Of a DNA stretch of 64,000 nucleotides, positions 1 to 8,911 are shown one piece after another. Position numbers and translations under genes: made by a program. The notes below the pieces were generated by a model. The model searched no databases. It was given only the letters and a program-made list of their open reading frames with translations, and was not told the DNA's origin. Numbering within the stretch: the stretch's first letter is position 1; every line of letters starts with the position of its first letter. Source of the stretch: DASVTR01 sp036382855 (lineage in GTDB: Bacteria > Acidobacteriota > Blastocatellia > Pyrinomonadales > Pyrinomonadaceae). The stretch is from contig DASVPO010000033.1 in the NCBI GenBank assembly GCA_036382855.1, forward strand, positions 1 to 64,000, in the 5' to 3' direction.

Positions 1-118
1 GGCTTCAACGAAGTAAAGTCAGGATAGAAAGCTACAGAAGATAAAAGGTGAACGAGAGCGCTCTCGTTCACCTTTTATCTTCTGTAGCTTTCTATCCTGA
101 CTTTACTTCGTTGAAGCC
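1..118. repeat. 118-bp perfect palindrome at window edge
   Basis: Every base from 1 to 59 pairs with its partner from 60 to 118, with no loop; the centre reads GAGC|GCTC. The right arm contains the last codons and the stop (103-105) of the minus-strand gene that follows. It may be an extreme example of the 3'-end hairpins seen elsewhere in this window, or an inverted artefact at a contig end; the window alone cannot decide. It may extend no further, because base 1 is the window edge. Confidence 0.9.
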
Positions 119-948
119 GAAGGCGTGTTTGCGCTGAGCAACTCGTAGTTGCCTAAATCGCGGTTGTGATTATCGAGCGCGCCGAAGGTATCGGATGTCT
201 CTTCGAGCATCTGCTTGGTCATCGCTATGGAATCGGATAGCTGCTCGAAGTCGAGCGCTGAGACTCTTTCGGGCGTCGGCAGTGTGACGACCTGATCGTT
301 AACGAGTCCGAAGAAGTTTTCGATTGACTGCAACTGCCCTTCGACGAGCTTGACGGAGCGTTCTAGGTCGTTGAAGGCTGCGACACGCCGTTTCAGGATT
401 TCGACGTTGGCCTGCTGCACGCGCTTGGCGCGTTCGTCGGGCGAGCTTTCGGCGGCGCGGTAAGCTTGCGTCAGTTGATTCTGCACGGCCTGCCGGTTAA
501 TCGAACGCAGGTGATTCTTGCGGCGACGATAGACGTCGAGCAGGTCAACGAAGTCTTCCCAGCGCTGGTCGAGGCTCTGTATGTTTGCGGGAATCTCTTT
601 CGAGCCTGTGAACTTTTTGTAGTTAGAGTAAATCTGATTCTTCATCCAGCGCAGGTATTCGACGGCCTCACGTTCGCGCGGGTCGAAGCCCTTGATGAGT
701 TCTTCACGCTGGCGGTCTCGGAGGGCGCGCAGGCGCGCGCGCTGGCGCGAGTCAACAAGACGACGATAAAGAGAGCTGGCAGGCACGGTGACTAAATACA
801 ACCCTTCGGCTGCAAGCGCAGCGCCGAGCGGAATAATCGAGCCGGTGTAAGCGGCGGCCACAGCGAAGCCCGCCATCCCCCAGAAATTGACAGGCTCTTT
901 GACCGCTTCCTTGAGATACTGAAGATTGATCTTGGACAGTTCAGCCAT
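103..948 (-). CDS. Membrane-anchored coiled-coil protein, PspA partner (unknown function)
   Basis: I do not recognise the family. The 281-residue product has a short amphipathic N-terminus, then two adjacent hydrophobic stretches at about residues 22-57 that could form a membrane hairpin. A strongly basic segment (RRLVDSRQRARLRALRDRQR) follows, and then a long charged, probably helical coiled-coil region to the C-terminus. It lies 83 bp downstream of the pspA-like gene on the same strand, so co-transcription is likely and a role in membrane stress or PspA anchoring is a reasonable inference. No clear Shine-Dalgarno precedes the ATG. The stop lies inside the terminal palindrome. Confidence 0.75.
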   Translation of the reverse strand: MAELSKINLQYLKEAVKEPVNFWGMAGFAVAAAYTGSIIPLGAALAAEGLYLVTVPASSLYRRLVDSRQRARLRALRDRQREELIKGFDPREREAVEYLRWMKNQIYSNYKKFTGSKEIPANIQSLDQRWEDFVDLLDVYRRRKNHLRSINRQAVQNQLTQAYRAAESSPDERAKRVQQANVEILKRRVAAFNDLERSVKLVEGQLQSIENFFGLVNDQVVTLPTPERVSALDFEQLSDSIAMTKQMLEETSDTFGALDNHNRDLGNYELLSANTPSASTK

Positions 949-1031
949 AACATTGAATTAAAACTAATAAGAACTAAATTGACGCACGGCCTCACCTCGT
1001 TTTGCTGGCGGCATAGGGCAAGAGATGACGA

Positions 1032-1811
1032 CTACTCGTTGCCGCCTGAGCCTCCCTGCAATACTGCGCCCTGCTGATGGGTCGTGCTGCTTGTTTCGCC
1101 TGCCGCCGGAAGCGCGCCCGGCTGGCTCGTGGTCGAACTAGGCAGCAATCCCATCTCCTGCTTGTAGGCCAACAGCTTATCCTGCAACTGCATGTCCATC
1201 GCCTCGCGCTCGATGTCCTGCATTTTAGAATCAACTGAGGCAGCGCCGAGTTGCATCTTGGCTTCGGCGGCTGCGGCGCGTCGGTCAATCTTCTCGCGCA
1301 TCTCGCCGAAGGTCGAAGCGTCGTCGCCAAGATTGAACGTCTCCATCGTTTGCGCCAACTGCTCTTGCAGCTTGGCCTGCTTCGACTGGTTGATGAGTTG
1401 CATCGCCTCAGCCGTGCGCTTCTGCATTTGCAGAACGTAGTTGTCGCGCGCCTTGAGCGCCTGCTTGGATGCGAGGCCGGCGTGCTCAAGTTGCTGCGAA
1501 GTCTTTTGCAGGTCAACCTGCGCTTGCTGAAGCTGTCCGATGTAGGCTGTGGCGATGTCGTCGCGGCCCAGTTTGACGGAGGCTTTGATTTTCGAGTCGA
1601 GGTCAACGACCTGTTCTTCGAGCCGCTGTTTGCTGCGGGCCAAAAGCTTTTCGGTCGCCATCACCTGCGCGACGGAGTTGTTCAACTCCGGCACGCGGTC
1701 GCGCATGTCGCGGATTGTTTGCTGAAGAATAAGCTCCGGGTCTTCCGTCTTCTCCACAATTCCGCCGAACATCGCACGCAAAGAGCGCTTGAATCTGCTC
1801 CATAGTCCCAT
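1032..1811 (-). CDS. pspA: PspA/IM30 family protein
   Basis: Phage-shock-protein A / IM30 (Vipp1) family, a peripheral membrane ESCRT-III-like protein that polymerises on stressed inner membranes. The start at 1811 gives the typical N-terminus MGLWSRFKRSLRAMF, an amphipathic helix, preceded by AGGGAAG. An ATG at 1892 in frame would add 27 residues that do not look like the family. The rest is almost wholly helical coiled coil (EDPELILQQTIRDMRDRVPEL and onwards) with a low-complexity Ser/Thr/Gly tail. Length is about 259 residues, normal for the family. It heads a two-gene unit with the downstream membrane coiled-coil gene. Confidence 0.92.
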   Translation of the reverse strand: MGLWSRFKRSLRAMFGGIVEKTEDPELILQQTIRDMRDRVPELNNSVAQVMATEKLLARSKQRLEEQVVDLDSKIKASVKLGRDDIATAYIGQLQQAQVDLQKTSQQLEHAGLASKQALKARDNYVLQMQKRTAEAMQLINQSKQAKLQEQLAQTMETFNLGDDASTFGEMREKIDRRAAAAEAKMQLGAASVDSKMQDIEREAMDMQLQDKLLAYKQEMGLLPSSTTSQPGALPAAGETSSTTHQQGAVLQGGSGGNE

Positions 1812-1970
1812 CTTCCCTAAAGTCCTCCAGCCCACTAAGATTCCGGCTCGGCGGCTTTTACCCTTCAACGAAAATCCGTCGGCAGCCAGCAAGCGCCCAT
1901 CATTTTACGTCTGTTCGCGCCTCCCGGTTGCATTTTCACGCGGCCGTTGATTTGAAGTATAGCAGAAGGG

Positions 1971-2128
1971 AAAGAAGTGGGAAAAGGTTAAGGGCGAGAG
2001 GGGAAATGGTTAAAATGGGAAAGGGGTAAAAAGGGAAGAGGGTAAAAGGAGAAACATAACTGAGCGAATCAACTGCGCGTCTTCCTTTTCCCTCTTCTCC
2101 TTTTACCCCTTTCCCCTTAACGCCCTTC
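1971..2128. repeat. Degenerate heptad hairpin at purD 3' end
   Basis: Purine-rich units such as GGGGTAAAA and GGGAAGAGGG between about 1971 and 2053 are repeated in inverted orientation at 2081-2128, giving an imperfect hairpin with a loop of roughly 30 bases. The right arm covers the purD stop codon (2117-2119). It fills most of the gap between pspA and purD and could serve as a transcription terminator for purD. Confidence 0.7.
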
Positions 2129-3418
2129 CTCGTCGCTTTGCTTTCCGATGTCGCGACGGTAATGCATGCCGTCCCAGTGAATATCGGCGACGGCTGTGTA
2201 GCAACGCCTTAGTGCTTCATCGAGTGTCAACCCGGTGGCTGTGACGCCGAGCACGCGCCCGCCCGCCGTCAACCAATCGCTGCCCTGCGCGCGCGTTGTC
2301 CCGGCATGAAAGATTCTAACGCCTTCGTGACGCGCGGCCTGCTCTAAGCCTTCGATGCGTTGGCCGGTTTCAGGCTTCGCAGGATAGCCGCGCGCGGCAA
2401 GGACGACGCAGGCCGAAGCCTCATTGCTCCACTCGACATTGAGTTGGCCCAAGCGTCCGCGCGCAACGGCCTCGCAGACATCAACGAGGCTCGTTCGCAG
2501 GCGAACGAGAATGGCCTGTGCTTCCGGGTCTCCGAAGCGCACGTTGTATTCCAGCACGCGCGGACCGTCGGCCGTCAACATCAAGCCTACGAAGAGCACG
2601 CCGCGAAACGGAATCCCTTCGGCGGCTGCGCCAGCGAGCGTCGGCTCGACAACTTCGCGAACGACGCGCCGCAGCGTCGCTTCATCAAGCACGCTGCTGT
2701 CTGTGACGACGCCCATGCCGCCAGTGTTTGGCCCCGTGTCATTCTCACCGACGCGTTTATGGTCGCGCGCGGCCGGCATCAACGCATAATCACGTCCGTC
2801 GCTAAACAGCAGGAGCGAGGCTTCGCGCCCCTTCAAAGTCTCTTCGATGACGATGCGACGCGCGGCTTCTGCGCCGACCAACTCGCCGCTCATTAAATCC
2901 TTCACCGCGTTGAGAGCTTCCGCGTGTGAGCGTGCGACGATGACGCCCTTGCCCGCCGCAAGGCCGTCTGCCTTGACGACGACCGAATCAAACGCCGCGC
3001 CAAACTCTCCGCTCTCTAAACTCGCGCGCGCTTCCTCTATTGAACTGATGATTCGATAACGCGCCGTCGGAATCCGCTGGCGGGACATGAAATCTTTAGC
3101 GAAGGCTTTGCTTGCTTCCAGTTGTGCGGCGGCGCGGTGTGCGCCGGCAATAGGGAGGCCGCGCCGCTCAAACTCGTCAACGATACCGGCGGCCAGCGGC
3201 GCTTCTCCTCCGACCACAGTCAGGTCTACGCGCTCTTCTTCAGCGAAACGGGCCAACGCCGGAACGTCAGTCGCACCGAGCGGAACGCACAGGGCGTTTT
3301 GACTGATGCCTGCGTTGCCGGGCGCACAGATAATGCTGTGGCCGGGCGGAGCATTCTGGCCGAGCGCCCAGCAGAGCGCGTGCTCGCGCCCGCCTGAGCC
3401 GATGACGAGAATTTTCAT
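2117..3418 (-). CDS. purD: Phosphoribosylamine--glycine ligase (GARS)
   Basis: Second step of purine synthesis: ATP-dependent joining of glycine to 5-phosphoribosylamine. The start at 3418 gives the family N-terminus MKILVIGSGGREHALCW; the open frame continues upstream to 3541 but those 41 residues are not family-like. The ATP-grasp region is present (VVVKADGLAAGKGV), with GPNTGGMG and the FGDPEAQAIL metal/ATP site. About 433 residues, the usual length. It stands alone, without other pur genes nearby. No obvious ribosome binding site precedes the ATG. Confidence 0.96.
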   Translation of the reverse strand: MKILVIGSGGREHALCWALGQNAPPGHSIICAPGNAGISQNALCVPLGATDVPALARFAEEERVDLTVVGGEAPLAAGIVDEFERRGLPIAGAHRAAAQLEASKAFAKDFMSRQRIPTARYRIISSIEEARASLESGEFGAAFDSVVVKADGLAAGKGVIVARSHAEALNAVKDLMSGELVGAEAARRIVIEETLKGREASLLLFSDGRDYALMPAARDHKRVGENDTGPNTGGMGVVTDSSVLDEATLRRVVREVVEPTLAGAAAEGIPFRGVLFVGLMLTADGPRVLEYNVRFGDPEAQAILVRLRTSLVDVCEAVARGRLGQLNVEWSNEASACVVLAARGYPAKPETGQRIEGLEQAARHEGVRIFHAGTTRAQGSDWLTAGGRVLGVTATGLTLDEALRRCYTAVADIHWDGMHYRRDIGKQSDEEGR

Positions 3419-3851
3419 AAAAGTGCGGTCTCTCGTAAAAATCTTGAAAAGGATGCTGGAACGCGAGCGGCCGGATGCTGTCATTTCCGCGCGGCTGCTG
3501 TCAAGCGGCTGGCGAAATATGACGACCTGCTCTTGACACAATTTCGTGAAGGTTATAAGTTGCAGATTGCGGATGTCACTCGTGGTTTTCTGCCCGTCAG
3601 GAAGTCGCGTTTGAAAACGAGAGAGGAAGTATTAAGTTGCGGGCCCTAGAAATGTGTTTTCGGCAGTAGGCCCTGCGGACGTTTCTCTTATTCGCGTTCA
3701 TCCTGAAAGAATGTTGCAGGACGCCGGAAGCATTTCTTTGATTCATCCCGACAGAGGGAAGTGCATTGAGCACCTCCGCACGCGCCAAATGAAGTATTAA
3801 ACGGCGGCCACCTCGCTAGCCTGCTTTCACATAGACGGTTATACGTCTCGC
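3419..3851. other. Intergenic region between divergent purD and zinc-ribbon gene
   Basis: No convincing gene is seen. A 63-codon minus-strand frame at 3597-3788 has no recognisable domain or ribosome binding site. The stretch should hold the promoters of both flanking genes, but I could not identify clear -35/-10 boxes. Confidence 0.5.
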
Positions 3852-3880
3852 ATGAGCGCGCCCCCAAGACAAGCGCTCAT
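3852..3880 (+). promoter_or_regulatory. Hairpin in leader of zinc-ribbon gene
   Basis: ATGAGCGC (3852-3859) pairs perfectly with GCGCTCAT (3873-3880) across a 13-base C-rich loop. It ends 32 bases before the start codon and just ahead of the GGGGAG ribosome binding site, so it could affect translation or be a chance stem. Confidence 0.35.
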
Positions 3881-3912
3881 CCGGGCAGTTCATATTCACG
3901 GGGAGAGAGAAC

Positions 3913-4284
3913 ATGGCACAGACACAGGTTACCAGCGGAACAAATGGAAAGTGGAGTCAGGGCGAGATGGAATTCGACGACCGTAATATCAAGTGCATAG
4001 ATTGCGGCGAGGATTTTATCTGGACTGCGGGAGAGCAGGTTTTCTTTCACGACAAGGGTTTGAAGAACGAACCGAAGCGTTGCAAGCCGTGCAAGCAGGC
4101 GAAGAACGAAAGGCTCGCAGCCATCGCCGCCGCGCAGGCTTCCGGCATCCGCCAGCGCATCGAAGTCTCCGTCCAATGCGCGCAGTGCGGCCAGCAAACG
4201 ACAGTCCCCTTTTACCCATCACAGGGCCGGCCCGTCTATTGTCGCTCCTGCTTCCTCGCCGGACGCGACGAGCAGCTTAGCTGA
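3913..4284 (+). CDS. Double zinc-ribbon protein (CxxC-x17-CxxC type)
   Basis: The 123-residue protein carries two four-cysteine metal sites. The first is CIDC...CKPC with 25 residues between the pairs; the second is CAQC...CRSC with exactly 17. The second matches the CxxC-x17-CxxC zinc-ribbon domain common in uncharacterised bacterial proteins. A GGGGAG ribosome binding site lies 7 bases before the ATG. There is no signal peptide, so it is probably cytosolic and may bind nucleic acid or protein; the exact role is unknown. The leader contains a small hairpin. Confidence 0.9.
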   Translation: MAQTQVTSGTNGKWSQGEMEFDDRNIKCIDCGEDFIWTAGEQVFFHDKGLKNEPKRCKPCKQAKNERLAAIAAAQASGIRQRIEVSVQCAQCGQQTTVPFYPSQGRPVYCRSCFLAGRDEQLS

Positions 4285-4297
4285 ACCGTCAAAGAAC

Positions 4298-4384
4298 GGA
4301 AGGATGAAAGCGCGGCTGTTTCTCTTATCGTCTGTATAAGCAGTCAAGCTTTCATCCTCTCTTTAACGTTTGCTTTCATCCTTC
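4298..4384. terminator. Hairpin between convergent genes (GGATGAA-type repeat)
   Basis: AGGATGAAAGC at 4301-4311 is matched in inverted orientation twice, at about 4347-4358 and 4372-4383 (GCTTTCATCCTT). It lies between the stops of two convergent genes (4284 and 4413), so it is placed as a bidirectional terminator. A similar string, GGATGAAAGCGCGGCT, occurs again near 58340. Confidence 0.55.
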
Positions 4385-4412
4385 GCGTCTACATAACTAC
4401 CGAACCTTCTCT

Positions 4413-6410
4413 TCAGCCGCCGACGTGAACAACCGGGCGCTTCTGCGGGTTTTTCTCAGCCTGACGTAAAACTTCGTGTGTGACGGGCGCTGTATCGCCC
4501 TCTCCGAACGCGATAAACTTGAGCAGGTAAGCGATTGGATTGCCCTCGCTCCACCCGAAATAGACGTGCGGCAGCTTGCCTGTCTTATTGCGCAGGTGCA
4601 GTAGAAACGCCGCTATCGCGTTTGGCACGGCCGGGCTTTCCGTCCGCAGCACACGATAACCATCCACGTGCTCGCCGCACACCTTCAGCACGCCGGAAAA
4701 CTCAGATGCATCTCCGGGGCTGACCTCGAAGAAGATAATCGGCTCGTCTGTAGGGATGTGGTTGGCCTCGCGTTTCTCCGTCTCCTTGAACTGGTATTCG
4801 CTGGCGTCGCCACGGTCGCGGCGGTTGCTGACGATGCGAATCGTGCCCTTGTTGGCTTCCGCGATGAAGGCTTGAGCCGTCTCGTCAAGTTCAACTTTCC
4901 CGACGCGCAGTTCGGTCGAGCGCGTCACACGCGAAACGAGCGAGGTGATGACAATCGCGACGATGAAGAAGGAGGCAATCTTGATGCCTTCGGGCCGCTC
5001 TATGATGTTGATGACGGTTGTGTAGCCGAAGACGAGTGCAATCAAGAGAAAGGCCCACCACGCTCCGCCCCTGCGACGCACGGAGAGCGTAACGGCGACC
5101 GCAGCCGAACTCATCAAAACCAGCACGCCTGTCGCGTAAGCTCCGCCCTGCGCGCTCACGTCTGCACGGAAGATGATAGTGACGGCGAAGGCGATGGCCG
5201 TGAAGACGAAGACCAGCGGGCGTGTCGCTCTGGCCCAGTCTGGAGCCATTCCGTAACGCGGCAGGTAGCGCGGAACGATGTTCAGCAGTCCGGCCATAGC
5301 CGATGAGCCAGCGAACCACAGAATCAGAATCGTGCTCAGGTCATAGGCCGTGCCGAACCAGTCGCCTAAGAAATGGTGTGCGAGATAAGAGAGCGCACGC
5401 CCGTTTGCTTCGCCGCCTTCCTGAAACGCTGCGGCCGGAATCAGGAGAGTCGTGACAAAGCTGCTACTGATGAGCAGCACGCTCATTATGAGCGCCGCCG
5501 AACGCAGCAGCTTGCGTGTGTTGCGGATGCGTCCTTCCAGTAGTTTCCGCGCATCTGGTTCGACGCGGCGACTGCTGCGCGTTGAATGTATTGATTCCCA
5601 ATCCGCGCGCGTCAGTTTCTTATCGCCCTCAACTAAAGGCATCACGGCCACGCCCGTTTCAAATCCCGAAAGTCCGAGCGCGAGCTTGGGAAAGAGCAGG
5701 AGGGCGACGCCAATCATCATCAACGGATTGCCGTGCGCTGTAAAAAGCGCGTTCTTCCAACCGGGGATGTGCGACGGGTGTAGTACGAGTTCGTAGATGC
5801 CGACGCTGACGACGACCAGATTGAACAGCAGGTAGACGCCGACCAGCAGCACGGCGATTCCGATGGCCTCCTTAAAGCCTTTCAGGAAGACAGCGCCGAG
5901 CACGGCGATCAAAAAGAGCGTGACGCCGATGGGATGTTGCAGGAAAGGAGCGTGCTCATGGACAAACGGATTCTCTATGACGTGTGCGGTTGCGTCGGCG
6001 GCAGAGAGCGTGATGGTGATGATGAAATCCGTCGCGACGAATCCGAGCAGGCACAAGACAAACAGCTTGCCCTTCCAACGCGAGAGCAGATTTTCCAGCA
6101 TCGAGATTGAGCCTTCGCCGTGCGCACTTTCCGCCGCGACTCGATTGTAGATGGGCAGCGCTCCAAACAGCGTCAGCAGAACCAGAATCAGAGTCGCCAC
6201 GGGCGAGAGCGCGCCCGCCGCCAGGAATGCGATGCCGGGTTGATAACCGAGCGTTGAGAAGTAGTCAACGCCGGTCAGGCACATCACCTTCCACCATGGA
6301 TGCTGTTGGTGCTGTCCCTCTTTTTCGTGCGGCCCTTCTGCTTCCTTGACATCGCTGAACAGCCAGAGCTTTAGCCGTTGTTTCGCTCCGCTTTGTCGAA
6401 CCGCCATCAT
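4413..6410 (-). CDS. KimA-like APC-superfamily transporter, riboswitch-controlled copy (probable K+ uptake)
   Basis: A 665-residue multi-spanning permease of the APC superfamily with a cytosolic C-terminal domain of about 150 residues. The first membrane region reads LTGVDYFSTLGYQPG, comparable to the start of the KimA/YdaO K+ transporters; GLSGFETGV lies in the middle. A ydaO-type riboswitch lies 150 bases upstream, and in other bacteria such riboswitches control K+ and osmolyte transport, so potassium uptake repressed by c-di-AMP is the preferred reading. An amino-acid permease is the alternative. Two adjacent ATGs follow GAGGTGA; the second (6407) has better spacing. It is a tandem paralogue of the gene ending at 6908. 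Confidence 0.85.
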   Translation of the reverse strand: MMAVRQSGAKQRLKLWLFSDVKEAEGPHEKEGQHQQHPWWKVMCLTGVDYFSTLGYQPGIAFLAAGALSPVATLILVLLTLFGALPIYNRVAAESAHGEGSISMLENLLSRWKGKLFVLCLLGFVATDFIITITLSAADATAHVIENPFVHEHAPFLQHPIGVTLFLIAVLGAVFLKGFKEAIGIAVLLVGVYLLFNLVVVSVGIYELVLHPSHIPGWKNALFTAHGNPLMMIGVALLLFPKLALGLSGFETGVAVMPLVEGDKKLTRADWESIHSTRSSRRVEPDARKLLEGRIRNTRKLLRSAALIMSVLLISSSFVTTLLIPAAAFQEGGEANGRALSYLAHHFLGDWFGTAYDLSTILILWFAGSSAMAGLLNIVPRYLPRYGMAPDWARATRPLVFVFTAIAFAVTIIFRADVSAQGGAYATGVLVLMSSAAVAVTLSVRRRGGAWWAFLLIALVFGYTTVINIIERPEGIKIASFFIVAIVITSLVSRVTRSTELRVGKVELDETAQAFIAEANKGTIRIVSNRRDRGDASEYQFKETEKREANHIPTDEPIIFFEVSPGDASEFSGVLKVCGEHVDGYRVLRTESPAVPNAIAAFLLHLRNKTGKLPHVYFGWSEGNPIAYLLKFIAFGEGDTAPVTHEVLRQAEKNPQKRPVVHVGG

Positions 6411-6483
6411 TCACCTCGTGCAAATGCTTTTGAATGTGGAAGGACAACGTGCGCGCTCTACCTGACGAACGGACAGACGAAAG

Positions 6484-6523
6484 CCACCGAGCGCGCTTCT
6501 CAAGACGAGGCGCAACGGTGGCC
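6484..6523 (-). terminator. Possible expression-platform terminator of the riboswitch
   Basis: GCCACCG (6517-6523 read on the minus strand) pairs with CGGTGGC (6484-6490), with additional GC-rich pairing inside. On the minus strand it is followed by TTTCGTC. It sits between the riboswitch and the start codon, where a regulated terminator would be expected; the T-run is short. Confidence 0.4.
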
Positions 6524-6557
6524 GCAGAGTTGTACAAAATTCGTAGCGAGCTATCAC

Positions 6558-6757
6558 TGTCTCTTCCCTGATGGCCTACGAGGTTAGCTGACGGGCTTGG
6601 ACCTGGAAGTGTCCGACAAGAGTTGCGCGTTCATTCCTTAACACGCACAACTCTTGATACGCCCCATGTCCCGCCGCTTCACAGGCAGGACGCTGGTTCC
6701 CCCGCGCTGCTCGGTGGCGCAAGCTTTCGCAGCACACGGAGCAACTTCGGCAAGACA
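6558..6757 (-). promoter_or_regulatory. ydaO-yuaA (c-di-AMP) riboswitch
   Basis: Read on the minus strand, the region contains GCGGGGGAACC near 6701, then a long stem-loop around 6618-6655 (AAGAGTTG/CAACTCTT), then CCCGTCAGCTAACCTCGTAG (6577-6596). The last string is the highly conserved 3' core of ydaO-type riboswitches. The ends TGTCTT (about 6755) and AAGAGACA (about 6558) can form the closing helix. In known members, c-di-AMP binding turns off genes for K+ or osmolyte uptake and cell-wall enzymes. Position and orientation fit control of the transporter starting at 6410. Confidence 0.87.
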
Positions 6758-6907
6758 ATTTTTCAACGCGCAAATGCTACACCCGCGAAACGCGCGAAGC
6801 AAGAGCGGCAACGATGGCAAATGCCGGAGCGACGAAAAACAGAGTGCCTCTCATCAATAACTGCTTGCCATCAATAGCCGCCCCTTCATCCTTCTGCCTT
6901 CTGCGCT

Positions 6908-8911
6908 TCACCCGCCGACGTGAACTGTCGGTCGCTTATCAGGGTCTTTCTCTGCCTGACGTAAAACTTCGTGCGTGGTCGGCGCGGTGTCGCCTTCTCC
7001 GAAAGCAATGTACTTGAACAGGTAGGCGATAGGATTGCCCTCGCTCCATCCGAAATAGACGTGCGGCAGTTTGCCCGTCTTGTTTCTCAGATAGAGCAGA
7101 AACGCCGCGATGGCGTTTGGCACAGCAGGGCTTTCCGTCCTTAGCACACGATAACCTTCGACCGTCTCCCCGCAGATTTTCAGCACGCCGGAAAACTCCG
7201 ACGCATCGCTCGGCGTGACTTCAAAGAAGATGATAGGCTCTTCGCTCGGTATGTGGTTGTCCTCGCGCTTCTCTTTCTCCTTGAATTGATATTCGCTCGC
7301 ATCGCCTCTATCGCAGCGGTTAGTAATGATGCGGATTGTGCCGCGGCTCGCTTCGTCAATAAACGATTGGGCCGTCGGGTCAAGCTCTATCTTCTCGACG
7401 CGCAACTCCGTAGAGCGCCAGACTCTTGAGACCAGCGAGGCGACGATGATTGCGGCAATGAAGACTAAAGCAATCTTGATGCCTTCAGGCTGCTCTATGA
7501 TGTTGACGACGGTCGTGTAGACAAAGATTAAAGAGATGAGCAGGAAGGCCCAGCGTATCTTTTCTCGCTTGCGCCACGTCGAAAGCGTGACGGCGATGGC
7601 CGCCGAACTCATCAACGCCAGCACGCCTGTCGCGTAAGCCCCGCCCTGCGCTTCAACGTCGGCCTTGAAAAACATGGTCACGAGAAAGCAGACCAGAGTC
7701 AGGACGAGCGTGAGCGGGCGCGTCGCTTTGGCCCAGTCGGGAGCCATCCCGTAGCGCGGCAGGTAACGCGGAATAATGTTCAGCAGTCCTGCCAGCGCAG
7801 ATGAGCCAGCGAACCAGAGGATTGAGATGGTGCTCAAATCGTAGAGCGTGCCGAAGACGTTGCCTAAGTAGTGGTGGGCCAGGTAGGCCAGCGCGCGACC
7901 GCTCGCCTCTCCGGCTTCCTGAGTATCTGTTCCGGGGCGAAACTCTTCAGCAGGAATCAGCAGCGTCGTCACAATGCTGCTCGAAATCAGCAGCACACAC
8001 ATAATCAGAGCGGCCGTTTTAAGGAGCTTGCGCGTATTGCGTATGCGTCCCTGTAGGAGCGCCTGCGCGCTCGGTTCAGGCGTGCGCGCGCTGCGCGTAG
8101 AGTGTATCGAGTCGAACTCTTCGTCCGTTAACTTCCTGTCGCCCTTCACCAGTGGCATCACGACCACGCCGGTCTCGAATCCCGAAAGTCCGAGCGCGAG
8201 TTTGGGAAAGACGACGAGCGCCGCTCCAATCATCAACATCGGATTCGGATAACTATGGAAAAGCGCGTTCTTCCAGTCGCTTAAAACCTGCGCGTGCGTT
8301 GCAATCTGGTAAAAGCCGACGGCTACGACGACCAGATTCAGTGTGATGTAAACGGCGACGAGCAGGACGGCGATGCCGATGGCCTCCTTGAAGCCTTTCA
8401 GGAAGACAGCCCCTAGAGCCGCTATCAGGACGAGCGTGACGGCAATGCGATGGTGAAGGATGGGCGGCGCAAACGAATTTTCCGCGATGTGAACCGCAGC
8501 ATCGGCAGCCGAGAGCGTGATGGTGATGATGAAGCTGGTCGCAGCGAATCCGAGCAGGCAGAGGACGAACAGCTTGCCCTTCCAACGCGAGAGCAGATTT
8601 TCCAGCATCGAGATAGAACCGTCGCCGTGCGGACTTTCCGCTGCGACGCGGTTATACATAGGGAGCGCGCCGAAAAGCGTCAGCAGAACGAGCACCAGCG
8701 TCGCAATCGGCGAGAGCGCGCCCGCCGCGACGATGGCGATGCCGGGTTGATAACCGAGCGTTGAGAAGTAGTCAACGCCTGTCAGGCACATCACCTTCCA
8801 CCACGGATGCTGATGATGCTGCCCCTCTTTTTCGTGTGCCCCTTCAGGCTCCTGCACGCCCCTGAAAAACCAGAGCTTTAATCGTCGTCGCTGTTTTTTT
8901 TCAAGAATCAT
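6908..8911 (-). CDS. KimA-like APC-superfamily transporter, second tandem copy
   Basis: A 667-residue paralogue of the neighbouring permease, with the same order of segments: LTGVDYFSTLGYQPG in the first membrane region, GEGSISMLENLL-like (GDGSISMLENLL) after it, GLSGFETGV, and the same soluble C-terminal domain ending KRPTVHVGG. The two genes are separated by a 497-base leader that holds the riboswitch for the next gene. I see no ydaO-type element upstream of this copy, so it is probably regulated differently. No strong ribosome binding site precedes the ATG at 8911. The duplication includes nearly the full length, so it is a gene duplication rather than a fragment. Confidence 0.85.
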   Translation of the reverse strand: MILEKKQRRRLKLWFFRGVQEPEGAHEKEGQHHQHPWWKVMCLTGVDYFSTLGYQPGIAIVAAGALSPIATLVLVLLTLFGALPMYNRVAAESPHGDGSISMLENLLSRWKGKLFVLCLLGFAATSFIITITLSAADAAVHIAENSFAPPILHHRIAVTLVLIAALGAVFLKGFKEAIGIAVLLVAVYITLNLVVVAVGFYQIATHAQVLSDWKNALFHSYPNPMLMIGAALVVFPKLALGLSGFETGVVVMPLVKGDRKLTDEEFDSIHSTRSARTPEPSAQALLQGRIRNTRKLLKTAALIMCVLLISSSIVTTLLIPAEEFRPGTDTQEAGEASGRALAYLAHHYLGNVFGTLYDLSTISILWFAGSSALAGLLNIIPRYLPRYGMAPDWAKATRPLTLVLTLVCFLVTMFFKADVEAQGGAYATGVLALMSSAAIAVTLSTWRKREKIRWAFLLISLIFVYTTVVNIIEQPEGIKIALVFIAAIIVASLVSRVWRSTELRVEKIELDPTAQSFIDEASRGTIRIITNRCDRGDASEYQFKEKEKREDNHIPSEEPIIFFEVTPSDASEFSGVLKICGETVEGYRVLRTESPAVPNAIAAFLLYLRNKTGKLPHVYFGWSEGNPIAYLFKYIAFGEGDTAPTTHEVLRQAEKDPDKRPTVHVGG

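Noticed and set aside
3597..3788. 63-codon minus-strand frame in the purD upstream region
   Set aside because: No ribosome binding site, no motif, and a composition unlike coding DNA here.
6576..6773. 65-codon minus-strand frame
   Set aside because: Coincides with the riboswitch and is Cys/Arg-rich without a domain.
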